A stretch of 64,000 nucleotides of DNA from Atopsyche davidsoni (taxonomy: Eukaryota; Arthropoda; Insecta; Trichoptera; Hydrobiosidae): the NCBI GenBank assembly GCA_022113835.1, contig JAILWY010000026.1, forward strand, positions 3,616,001 to 3,680,000, written 5' to 3'. Position 1 is the stretch's first letter. Each line of letters begins with the position of its first letter. Positions 25,350 to 34,802 of this stretch are shown here, one piece after another. The position numbers were made by a program, and so were the translations under genes. The notes beneath the pieces are model-generated. The model saw only the letters and a program-made list of their open reading frames with translations, was not told where the DNA came from and did not search any database.

Positions 25350-25960
25350 CAGTGGAAACAGTCTCGTTTACTTCTTCTCCATCGTGTGCCTCTCCTCAAA
25401 AGAAGTAGGTGACCATTTCACTATGCATGTACTAATGCTGAACCAGTGTTCATGGTTTTCTAAGGGGGAAATAGTGTAGTGGGTCTCCGGGTCCTTCTAC
25501 ATCGCAGTTTTATATTGAAAGGAAAAGTCTACGCATTGCTGCTGTCCATAGCATTATTATATAACCCTTTCCTTACAAAGCACTGGCGTTTAGATCTGAT
25601 ACTCATTACAGAAACAATAGCAGGAGTCCCCCACCTCAATCCCTCCGCAATCATTTCAAGTCCACTTATCTATTACCGATCCTTTGATGAGACTCTCCCC
25701 GAGCGGGGAGAGTCTCATTTGTAGTGTATTTTTATTCTAAGGTTGTCAGTTAGTTTAGTTTTTTTATTTATTAGTTTTATAGATTTAAATGCACCATGGG
25801 CGTATCGGCAAGACTGTAGACTCATTATTTAGTAGTTGGTGTGTTATAGTGAGAGTGTTGTCGCATTTAAATACACCATGGCAGTGTCAGCTTGATGGAT
25901 CGTCAGATTTCAACAACCGTCGACATACTCGTAGAATCGTAACATTTCGAATCGGTAATT
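25350..25960. other. Unresolved moderately GC-rich region with hairpin and 82-bp imperfect direct repeat
   Basis: Less AT-rich than its flanks. An 81-codon open frame on the + strand (25,479-25,724) has no recognisable domain and ends in a perfect hairpin. After it, ATTTAAATGCACCATGG at 25783-25799 recurs at 25865-25881 with one change, and the following bases are also partly alike, so this is an old 82-bp tandem duplication. It may be an unrecognised repeat element or a diverged untranslated exon. Confidence 0.3.
25687..25718. repeat. Perfect short hairpin (15-bp arms, 2-base loop)
   Basis: ATGAGACTCTCCCCG, AG, CGGGGAGAGTCTCAT with no mismatch. Similar in style to the hairpin in the Tc1 transposase and at 23.29 kb. 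Confidence 0.95.
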
Positions 25961-27748
25961 GTTTTTAATAAGCAAGGATGTGGCAACCGGCACACAATGG
26001 GCGCCGACCGACCGCTGGACGGACATTATTATTATTTCTTTTATAATATTACTGCATTTAAAATAAAATTACTGTTTGTCCATTGGGGGCAAATTGAGCG
26101 GTGAATTCTGTCGTTGTGCTTTGCATAATGCGGACTGTGTGACAACTGCGACATGTTGTGCAACCTGTCCGTAAATGTGTTGGATAAATTCATTTATCAT
26201 TTTATGTACATTAAACAATTGCTTCATTTTATTACAAAATCAAACATCATTGCGGTATCTCCTGGCGCTAGAATGGTGCTGCGTCCTTCGCGTTTGTCCC
26301 GGTTTACTCTCACTTCCGCAACCAGCACCCAATTATAATTACACTAAACTATTTATTACCTGAATGTATCAAATCGTATCAATAAATACATGTTTCAAAA
26401 TAATATATGGATATTATCAATTCAATAGATATGATTTTTATTTTTGAGGCGATGATTTGGTAAATCAATAAGTATAAATATAAAAGAATCACACGAAGAC
26501 GCTGAATTTCAATATTTATATAAGTGAGTATATAAATAATGGCTATTTATTGTGTATTGAGAATGTAAAGTGTATTTGTGACATGCACGCAAATGCAATA
26601 AAGCGTATAGAATCGAGTATTATGGCCAGGTTTTAACATACAAATGTAATATTACTTACATCCACTTAGATTACATAATTCTTTCAAGGACGTGTACTTT
26701 TCAAATGTGACAAGAATGTATAAATACACACGTGCTTATAGTCTCCATTATAATATGAATAATTAAAAAACAATATATCAGAAAAAAAATCTATGGCGTT
26801 ATTAAAAACCTTCAGTAAAAACAATCTATTAAAAATGTTGTTCCAAAACACGTTTGGTACTTATTCGTGAATTACGTATTAATTCGTAGCACTGTTCGAA
26901 AATAGCAGCAATGTGTTTCTCAAGTAAACCTAACATTTTTGTTATTTAACGTGTCAAGAAAATTTCAAATAATGATCTCAAATCGAGTCGCGAGCCATAA
27001 CAACCCAAAGCTTTTACTGCAAACAATGAAAACTAAACAAGAAGCCGTATACTTTTGTGTGAAAATAAAGCAAAGATGAAAAGTAAATTCTTCGATTAGA
27101 AATAAATGAAAGCGTGAGTTATGTATTCCTTGAAGCCAAAACACAATCAATGTATAAATTTAAATATTTTTCAAAAGTTCAAAAGCTTTCAACTTTTCTC
27201 TCGCGTGACTAAGTTGTCGGAGAATTCATTTTTGATATTTGTTATATTTTCTCACACAAAGCCATATTTTAATTTAGGGCTTACTGCTTCTTGTTTGGCT
27301 CTCATTGTAAGCAGTAAACTCTGTAAATTATTACTTCGGTTCACGACTCCGAGTTGGTTATTTTGAATTCTCTTGACACATACAATAACATCATTTAGTT
27401 TTGCCGAGAGTTGCGAAATCGGACCTGCTATTGTAATTTACAATTAATCATTTCTTCAAGGTTACGAGTGGCCACGCCGGCAGTGTAAAGTATTTAATGA
27501 GTGGTTCTTTTAAATCGCGGTTACAATACAAAAGTAATTAAGTTTGCTCCGAGAGAGTGAATTGAATAATTCCATTGCAGCATAGCGAATAAAAGACATG
27601 CCTCGTCGCTATTATTGCACGCCTCATTTATCTTCCATTAAAAATTAACTTATTTTTGTGAAAATAAATGAACACATATATATACCTTTCATTGTATATT
27701 AAAATACAATGTAATTCTAAAAAAGGTGGACAAAGTGTTACTTTTACA
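25961..27748. other. AT-rich noncoding stretch
   Basis: Nothing recognised. A mildly GC-richer patch lies at about 26,080-26,330. Short open frames here have no known domain. Confidence 0.5.
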
Positions 27749-27760
27749 GTAGTAATAATC

Positions 27761-28004
27761 AGTACAGTAGTAAAAATTCTCGATAAACGAAAGCGATTAG
27801 TTAGTACAAGGGTTAGTACACCGGTCATGTAAACCAGGAGATGTGGGTTCAAATCCCACACAAATCGCGATGATTTTTTTCTGAGAGTTTCTTTGAAATC
27901 ATCTTCTGTGCCTGTGAAATGTGCCTAATCATTTTAGTAATAATATAATAAACCCGTAATGGGTAATAAATACGCATCTGATTGACCTATCCATAAATAG
28001 ATAT
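27761..28004 (+). mobile_element. tRNA-Thr-derived SINE with 12-bp target duplication
   Basis: Flanked by a perfect 12-bp direct repeat GTAGTAATAATC (27749-27760 and 28005-28016). The head at 27793-27868 is 76 nt and folds like a tRNA: GCGATT/AATCGC acceptor ends, a GGT/ACC-bounded anticodon arm with loop CATGTAA (anticodon TGT, threonine), and a perfect T-arm GTGGG-TTCAAAT-CCCAC. Position 33 is A rather than the invariant T, so it is not a working tRNA. The body has TTTCTGAGAGTTTCTTT, and the tail ends CCATAAATAGATAT at the target duplication. Confidence 0.9.
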
Positions 28005-28209
28005 GTAGTAATAATCTATAATTTTGGGGAAGAAGAATCTACAAAGCTTCATATTAAATATAAATCATGTTGGCAAATTGTTATTTAATAATCAGTATCA
28101 CCTGAATAGAAGTCCACTCAGCAAAATACAGATGTTTTAGTTAACAAAACGCTTAGCAATTTATTGAGTTTGTTGCAGAGTATAAATAGCACAAAGCCGC
28201 ACGCTCTGT

Positions 28210-28753
28210 GCTATTGCTCACTGCAATGAGATTTCACTAACATGTGGACTCAAAAGGTTCACATCTTCGGCTATCACACCTGTGCAAATATTTGAATCGC
28301 GACACGTGACGCACCTTTGCTTTGAAACCAATAACATTGTTTTGAGGCGCAGTGCGCGAAGGGCGACGCCATTGTGCCCGCCATGATGGCCGTAACTCTC
28401 TGCGTATGGCAGTTCGGTTCCGCAGACCAAACAAACATCGGCGACGCGGGAAGAATGGCGACATTTCACGCCGCTCGACAGATTTACTCACTCGCCGGCG
28501 AATAAAATCATTTTCGATCAACAGCTGGAACAATGCAGCGAGTGACGCGTGCGTGACCTCCGGTGTGGGAAACGAACCCGGCCGGGGCAAATAAATTGTT
28601 CTGCTCGGGTGATTGACTTGTATCTCGGAGATTGATTTTAGATACGGTCGTAATGTATTGAATTTATTTCTTAATTTTAGCGAGTGCAGCGCGGCTTGTG
28701 GTTGTGAGGCCGACCGCCCGATAGTCGCGGAAAACGAGTCGTGCCTATGCTGC
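28210..28753. promoter_or_regulatory. CpG-rich island, noncoding or unrecognised exon
   Basis: A GC- and CpG-rich block of over 400 bases in AT-rich DNA, with CGCCATTGTGCCCGCCATGATGG near 28,370. Open frames of 60-175 codons exist on both strands because stop codons are rare at this composition. The 175-codon minus frame is arginine-rich and low in hydrophobic periodicity, so I do not call it a gene. It may be a promoter or CpG island for a transcript outside the window. The left target repeat of the hAT MITE abuts it. Confidence 0.3.
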
Positions 28754-28761
28754 GTGTACAC

Positions 28762-29217
28762 CATTGCTTCTCAAAGGACTTGGCTTCTCCCTACGGGATC
28801 CCTGGGATCATTCAGGGGGTCCTTAGAAAATTAAAATCGATTTTGAGGTCCCTGAACAACGTCAGGGGGTCCGCACAAGGTTTAATATAAAATAAAAAAA
28901 TTGTGACACATTTTTATTAATATGGAAGATAAAATAAATAACAATCAATACATTATTAGCGATTTTTACGTCCTAAGTAAAATATAAATATAGACAGGTG
29001 CATAGATACAAGTAATAACAGGCATCACGGAAGTGAGTCAGGTAGGTTAATACAGGAACGCAATAGAGTCGATACTTGCACCAACTAGTCTATAATATGA
29101 ATTTATGTAGTTTTTCACTCAGGGTCCGTAGGCAAGTTTTGACTGTGAAAGGAGGTCCGTGGACAAGTTTTGACTATGAAAAGAGGTCCATGGACCAAAA
29201 GAGTTTGAGAGCCACTG
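28762..29217. mobile_element. Non-autonomous hAT MITE, copy 2
   Basis: Same family as 9,986-10,408. It begins CATTGCTTCTCAAAG and ends as the inverse of CAGTGGCTCTCAAACTC. A perfect 8-bp target duplication GTGTACAC lies at 28754-28761 and 29218-29225. Differences from copy 1: extra bases near the left end (CTTGGCTTCTC) and a tandem duplication of about 34 bases near the right end (29,128-29,195, repeated CAAGTTTTGACTRTGAAA). No coding capacity. Confidence 0.95.
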
Positions 29218-29935
29218 GTGTACACAATAATATTACATCGAAAACATTTGATAAACTATAAATATTAAAAAAAAACTTTCTACTTATTTTGCAAAGGTGG
29301 CGAAAGTGCTCATGATTAATTTTTCGATACTATTTATAAATTGACAAAAGTTTTATTAACACATGTGGCATAATTACATAACATTTGAAATATCACTTGT
29401 ATCGCTTTTGTAGTACAAAGAGTTATACACGTTTATATAAGATTTATGTTACAAATATTCACAATTAACTAAACAGCCTTGGTTGCTGTCTAACGATTTC
29501 AATAAAGTTTATAATAAATGTTTAATGTCAATTATAATCATAATAATAATTGATATAAACAACGAAAACAAAATATTAGAAACTACTCGAATAAAAAATC
29601 GTTTAAAATTTTAAGTGCGACCGACACGCGAGGCATTGCAATGCAATCATTCAAATACGAAATGCCAATGTAACGTGTAATGTAATGTTCCTTATTAATT
29701 GAGGGAGTTTACTTTTAATGGTTGTGTCGTGAGAGCTTTATCGTTTGACTGAGATTGACTTGGCGTCTTTCGTCACCAGGAAATATTCTCTTGTGAGCTC
29801 ACAAAACGCATTAGTGGCAATCTCAAAAAATGATGTCAAGAAATCACCACCATCAATTATTTGATTCTTGTCTTTGTGCCATTTATTTTTCAATCGCTTT
29901 ATCTACTGCGGTATGCAGTTACTTACACAACTTGA

Positions 29936-30065
29936 CTTGTTGACTCAGTGATAAAACCAGTGACTTGTGATCGAGAGGTCCTCGGTTCAATCCTCTTCTT
30001 GACAAGTGAATTCCACGCTGGTGTTACTGTTACTATTTCCAGCTTGGTCAAAGATAATAATTACA
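29936..30065 (+). repeat. tRNA-derived SINE (family 2), copy 2
   Basis: tRNA-like head with TTGACTCAGTGATAAAACC and a B-box GGTTCAATCC at 29984-29993, then a body with CTATTTCCAGCTTGGTCAAAGA that is shared in modified form with the 5.77 kb copy. No target duplication found; borders approximate. Confidence 0.6.
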
Positions 30066-30849
30066 AAAAATTGAAACAAAAACTAATTAAAAAGGTAGGA
30101 TTTCTTACATACAGTAATTAAAATACTTATTTACAGCTTAGACGTGCTTTTGTTGAAATATTTGATGATTTGCGTCATTAAGTCATGAAGCAACGTTTCC
30201 AAATGTGGAGTCCTCATAATCTCCTGTGGCTGTTAAAATTCATAATTTATACTAAAGTCGTACTTTCTTATGCAAAGTCGCTTGTAATACCATGTCCTAA
30301 TTAAATTTAATTTTAATAATCAGATTATAAATGCTTTAAATAACTCTATAGCTTTTAAGCACGCCAACTTTAAACAATAAAAAATATGCTGCGATGGTAC
30401 CGCAACGAAGTTTTTAAATCAGATTTTGCAAATAACTGCACATGACAGTTAAAGTGCTATCAAACAAGTCTACTTTCATTATATAAAATGTTGTTTTATC
30501 TTAAAAAAGTTAAAACATGTTACTCTTTACAAGCCTAGATAAGTTGAATATTGGTTTATATATATATTTTTTTGTAAAATAGATGACAATACTGTCTTTT
30601 TTTATACTCTACCTCTTTTTTTTATTTTATACGCTTCATTTCAAAATGTTAATTAATATGTTTCCGTATTATACATGTTTATGATCACAAATTGAATGCT
30701 CTTGCTTCTTAGCTGAAAATAAAAATCTGTTAAAATATATTTTTCAAAATATTTGCGAAAGGAAAATTTTCGTAAGGAGTCCAATTATTCTCCAAAATAT
30801 ATTTGGTTAAGAAGTCTGTTTTCTTTTTATATAATATTACAAATATAAT

Positions 30850-30920
30850 GATTCGCATAGTACAATTGGGATTTGAACTCACGTTTTTTCTGCTAACTTA
30901 ATTAGGCTACTTTAAACCTT
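30850..30920 (-). repeat. Degenerate tRNA-like relic
   Basis: On the minus strand a B-box-like GAGTTCAAATCCC at about 30,868-30,880 with a partial T-arm. The rest has decayed. Confidence 0.35.
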
Positions 30921-31500
30921 TTGAGTTTCAAATAGCTCTTTGGTTAAATAAATTTCTAAAACCTTTTTAATTTCTAAAAGCTCAGCTGTAAAAGACATTA
31001 TACTCTTTGACCCGCGTGCATATTTTTTAATTATTACGGCTTTTTGCTACGAGTACTGGCACTCGGGGCTTTTTGAGAACTATGTTTATATGAATCGACG
31101 CTACCTTCAGCTTAAGATTTAATTAATATTTCAAATAATTGAAAATGTGTTTACTCTAAAAACATTCCTTGCCATCATTATTCAATAGAATAATATTATC
31201 CAGAGCACTCGGTGTATTTACATTTCCCGGCGTAGATATTATCTAAGAATTATAATGATAATATAAATTAAACTTTGCAGGTACTTAACGTGAATGGAAT
31301 AATTCCTTTTGAACAATATGCGCAGCGCTTAAGTTCCGAGGCAAACTTTCTTGAATGGACTATTATCAAAGTTTCCATCATAACTCCAATCATAAAATCC
31401 TTTCATTTACGGAGACACAACTTCGGAACAAACAAAAAAAAAAAATCAATCAATCCACAACTAGGTACCGACTCTTATTAGGTAAATCCAAAGAAAACTT
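30921..31500. other. AT-rich noncoding stretch
   Basis: No recognised gene or repeat. A 68-codon + frame at 31,275-31,481 ends in a lysine run from an A-rich tract and has no known domain. Confidence 0.5.
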
Positions 31501-31529
31501 GTAAAAACCCCATCTCGAAACTTAAGCCG

Positions 31530-31740
31530 TTTCGGAGTCTGAAGTCGGAGCATTGGAATTGAATTTTCCGACTCAAAAGTCCGGAATTGTTGCTAAGCAC
31601 ATCGCCGACTGTCGTCTGCAGCGACTCGCGGCGCACTAAACCGCTGCCGCTTCTTCAGCACGTAACTTCTCCATCGCCACCGAAACAATGAATAAGTCCC
31701 ACCGAAACCCAACCGCCTCACACTTTCATGTCGATCCAGC
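31530..31740. promoter_or_regulatory. GC-richer pocket split from its right part by a LINE insertion
   Basis: Even-composition sequence (with CGGAGTC and GTCCGGA words and GCGACTCGCGGCGC near 31,622) that continues after the LINE at 32,453 with an ATGGCTGC motif. The original locus was therefore one continuous block before the insertion. Possible regulatory island; no coding sense evident. Confidence 0.25.
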
Positions 31741-31752
31741 AAGAGACACCCT
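31741..31752. repeat. Left target-site duplication of the LINE insertion
   Basis: AAGAGACACCCT, repeated exactly at 32441-32452. The final T is shared with the poly(T) run. Confidence 0.9.
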
Positions 31753-32440
31753 TTTTTTTTTTTTTTTTACTGTCGGCCCCGGGCTGCGCTGTGGTACTAC
31801 TTCCGGGTTCCGACAGCTGGTCTTTTTAGATATAATATATCTAATAATCATACACAATTTATTCATTCGTGGGGGAGGGGGGTTTCCCAGGGAGCGCACT
31901 TTTCGCTGTTCCCCAGTCTGCCTCCCCTCCCTTCTATTCGTCTCTGACATTCGTCCCTTACTATCTATGGAGACAACGTCTCCGTTGGTTGATGCGCTGA
32001 AAAACATGAAAGCTGAAAAGCATGAAAATGGTGTCTCGTGCTCTTCAGCGCCGTTCTTGTCTTGTCCGTGGGCTTCTCCTCAGGTCGGAGCTCTGGAGTC
32101 TATTTGGCGTTGCCTCTCGAGCTCCTCCCTTCGGGTCATGGTCTTCTCGGCAAAGGAGACGACTCCGTCCCGAGCTCGCTGGTCCTTGAGCATGGACGGC
32201 ACTAGCTCGTCCGCCGTCCAGACGATGCCAAAGCTGTTCGGGAGTCGCCATCGCTCCACTTCGGTCGCTCAGCAGTTGAAGAGGGCGTGCTCTGCGTCGT
32301 CGCTGTAGTCGTCGCACAGTGGGCAGCTTACGTCGACAGGTCGGCCAATCCTCCCGAGGTAGCTACCGAAGCAGCCGTGCCCCGAGAGGAGTTGGGTCAG
32401 CCTGTAGGTGACCTGGCCGTGGCGTCGCGTCCAGCGCCCT
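31752..32440 (-). mobile_element. 5'-truncated non-LTR retrotransposon (R1/I-type LINE)
   Basis: A minus-strand insertion between exact 12-bp duplications (AAGAGACACCCT at 31741-31752 and 32441-32452). It has a 17-base poly(A) tail (seen as T at 31752-31768), a 3' untranslated part (31769-32079), and the end of its reverse-transcriptase protein. The 5' side is cut inside the coding region, the usual outcome of incomplete target-primed reverse transcription. Its GC-rich composition differs from the host DNA. Confidence 0.93.
32080..32436 (-). pseudogene. C-terminal fragment of LINE ORF2 (zinc-knuckle end), with a nonsense codon
   Basis: Translating the minus strand from 32436 gives 119 codons ending at TGA (32080-32082). 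The first part, RWTRRHGQVTYRLTQLLSGH, followed by a CCHC module (CPLC, then H eight residues on, then C; the DDAEHALFNC region), is the hallmark of the C-terminus of R1/I-type LINE polymerase proteins, downstream of the reverse-transcriptase domain. An in-frame TGA at 32269-32271, directly after the last cysteine and where a tryptophan codon (TGG) is likely to have stood, interrupts it; the same frame then stays open to the natural end. The endonuclease and most of the reverse transcriptase are absent. Dead copy. Clade is R1-like by motif, not by alignment. Confidence 0.88.
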
Positions 32441-32452
32441 AAGAGACACCCT
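32441..32452. repeat. Right target-site duplication of the LINE insertion
   Basis: AAGAGACACCCT, identical to 31741-31752. Confidence 0.9.
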
Positions 32453-32559
32453 AAGCACCCAGCAATAGCACTATTATTTAAAAATGGCTGCTAGCAAAAC
32501 AACGACTTACAAATTGTCGCGGTCATCTGCTCGCCTCAGCATTTTTTACGACGCTTCAA

Positions 32560-33910
32560 TATAGACCGCTGCACAGAGCTAGTGTCATATTACTTATGCC
32601 ATAAATTAATATATACACGAAATAAATTGTTTCACAACTAGAATAAAAAAAACATCTTAAACAATATTCAGATCCAGAAAACAATGAACTCAGCACAAGT
32701 ATATGCTCAGTGAGACAGTCGCTAACCTCCTCTGAGGAAAGGCAAAAGAAGTATATAACATATGATTTTTTTTATTCTTATCTCGTACAAAAAGGACTTT
32801 TCCTTGTCGCTTGAAAATGTACGTTTCCTCGAACTCGACTAATATTTTATACTGTATAGATACTCTCGTATACTATAGTATTCTCCTTAGAAAACACTGA
32901 ATTAAACCAATAAGCCCGTGCAGCTCTCGTCTTCAGGTCTCCCAATACGTTCACGAATATAGCCATAAAGCTTCGCCCCAAGCTTTTAGTCGCTTGCAGT
33001 TCTGATCTACACGGCCATTGCTGGTTTATAGTCGTTTTTTGCTTTTATATTGTAATTACAAGGCGACTTAATGGCTGATTAGTAGACAAGAGTTTTTGCA
33101 GTAATTTACAGAGCGGGCATAAAGCTTGTTTTCTCTCGCCGCACTTAATTTAAACATTTATTATCTTTTGATATTGTTGATTACCTTAGACTTCGCTTAA
33201 TTTATATCGTAATAAAGGCATTAATTGACTTACATGTACATTTTATTGTATTCTCAAGGTTATAAATAAAGAAAATTTTACGGCAGCTGTAAATTTTACG
33301 CCTGTGGAATCTGAATTCGTATTAATTTTCCCATAAAAGGCTTTTTCTTCTGTAAAAAGTCATAAATTAACATTGTTTTTTATTGGGGTTTCCATAGAAG
33401 AATGTTGACGTGAAAACTTGTTTTTATTGTTTAATGAGCACTTAATATTATTTTGAAGCTAACTTAAAAATAGTTATTTCAAATCGAAAAAAATGTTTCT
33501 CTTAGTAAGTATTGGTAATACTATATAAACCGGAGTGGTATCTAATCTAGATGACTAATTTAACTTCAAAGTGTTTATTTTCTTATCACTATACCAGGAA
33601 TGAAACCACTTAAATGTTTACATCTCCTCTTTCTCTTCTAAGTGTATTTCATATTATTAATAGAAGCTGTTATTGAAGAAGCTGTATTCTCTGATGCAAC
33701 ACATTACTCTAAATATACAAGTTTTTTTTATGTTTTGCATTACATTTTTAAAAAGTTTTAGTAGTATTTAGTAAAAATGAATTGTCGACATCCACCCGAC
33801 CAGATTTCAGGGGCAGATTGACAGACAAAAGTGCCTACAACTTTTGATAGAATTAACAAATTCCATAGTATCAATTTAATAAAATAAATAAAAATCGGTT
33901 TATTTAAGGT
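32560..33910. other. AT-rich noncoding stretch, nothing recognised
   Basis: No exon, RNA gene or bounded repeat seen before the Tigger-type MITE. Confidence 0.5.
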
Positions 33911-33911
33911 A

Positions 33912-34320
33912 CAGTAATACCCCGCTTTACGCGACCCCGTTATGCGCGGTTTCACTACAACGCGAATTTCAAATTTCTTGTAAAATGCCTCGCATTACGC
34001 GAATTTCTTATTTTAAGAATGTGCATGCACATAATGTAGTCATTGACTTCTCTTAACAATTAAAAACAGCGTTGGGTGCTATGAACGTATTTTACAAGAA
34101 CGTAAAAGAAACGCTACCCAAAAGACAATAGATGTATTTTTCAGAAAAAATAACATGTAATACTGCATAAAGTGTTCTTAGAATTTAAATGATAAGTATT
34201 TTTTTTTGTATTAAGTTTTGACTATGTATCCATATTTAATTGTAAACGCCCCTATACGCGAATTTTACTTAACGCGATTTTTTCCGGAACGTATCCCTCG
34301 CATAAAGCGGGGTATTACTG
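33912..34320. mobile_element. pogo/Tigger-type MITE, copy 1 (unit with two intact ends)
   Basis: Starts CAGTAATACCCCGCTTTACG and ends with the inverse GCGGGGTATTACTG. It is flanked by TA at 33910-33911 and 34321-34322, as expected for the Tc1/mariner-pogo group. ACGCGAATT and ACGCGATTT motifs follow each end. 409 bp with no transposase frame. The right-hand part and what follows are repeated (see 34,197-34,802). Confidence 0.88.
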
Positions 34321-34802
34321 TAGTGAGATTTTGTGTGTTCACACTTTCAAGCACACAGGTCGCCATTGATTTTTATTAATATAAGTCTTCATTACATCGG
34401 GACGCTGGATTCTTTTCTCGCCCAATGAGCGTATCTCATCACAGCCTCCAATCATAACCGGAAGCATGAGCAGTCGTGAGTATTTATTGTCGCTAATACG
34501 GTTCGTATTTTTTTGTATTAAGTTTTGACTATGTATGCATGTTTAATCGTAAACCCCGATATACGCGAATTTCACTTAACGCGATTTTTTACGGAACGTA
34601 TCCCTCGCGTAACGCGGGGTATTACTGTAGTGAGATTTTGTGTGTTCACACTTTCAAGCACACAGGTCGCCATTGATTTTTATTAATATCAGTCTTCGTA
34701 ACATCGGGACGCTGGATTCTTTTCTCGCCCAATGAGCGTATCTCATCACAGCCTCCATTCATAACCGGAAGCATGAGCAGTCGTGAGTATTTATTGTCGC
34801 TA
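34197..34802. repeat. Two tandem 307-bp units, each containing a Tigger right end
   Basis: Unit 1 (about 34,197-34,495) and unit 2 (about 34,506-34,802) run in the same order: a TTTTTTTGTATTAAGTTTTG start, the Tigger right inverted repeat, then a 175-base segment beginning TAGTGAGATTTTGTGTG and ending ATTGTCGCTA. Offset is 307 bases, measured at TTAAGTTTTG (34211/34518) and TAGTGAGATT (34321/34628). The second right end (to 34,627) is also intact. The same arrangement is found at 55,745-56,438. Confidence 0.9.

Noticed and set aside
28237..28764. 175-codon open frame, minus strand
   Set aside because: It lies in a CpG-rich block where stops are scarce in several frames, is arginine-rich without domain features, and begins at the edge of a hAT insertion.
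31688..32308. 206-codon open frame, plus strand
   Set aside because: It runs antisense through the LINE fragment and its poly(T) (giving a phenylalanine run); the real coding sense is on the minus strand.
33758..33955. Small minus frame sharing its first 15 residues with one at 55,567-55,788
   Set aside because: The shared start is only the Tigger inverted repeat translated; the rest is unrelated flanking DNA.
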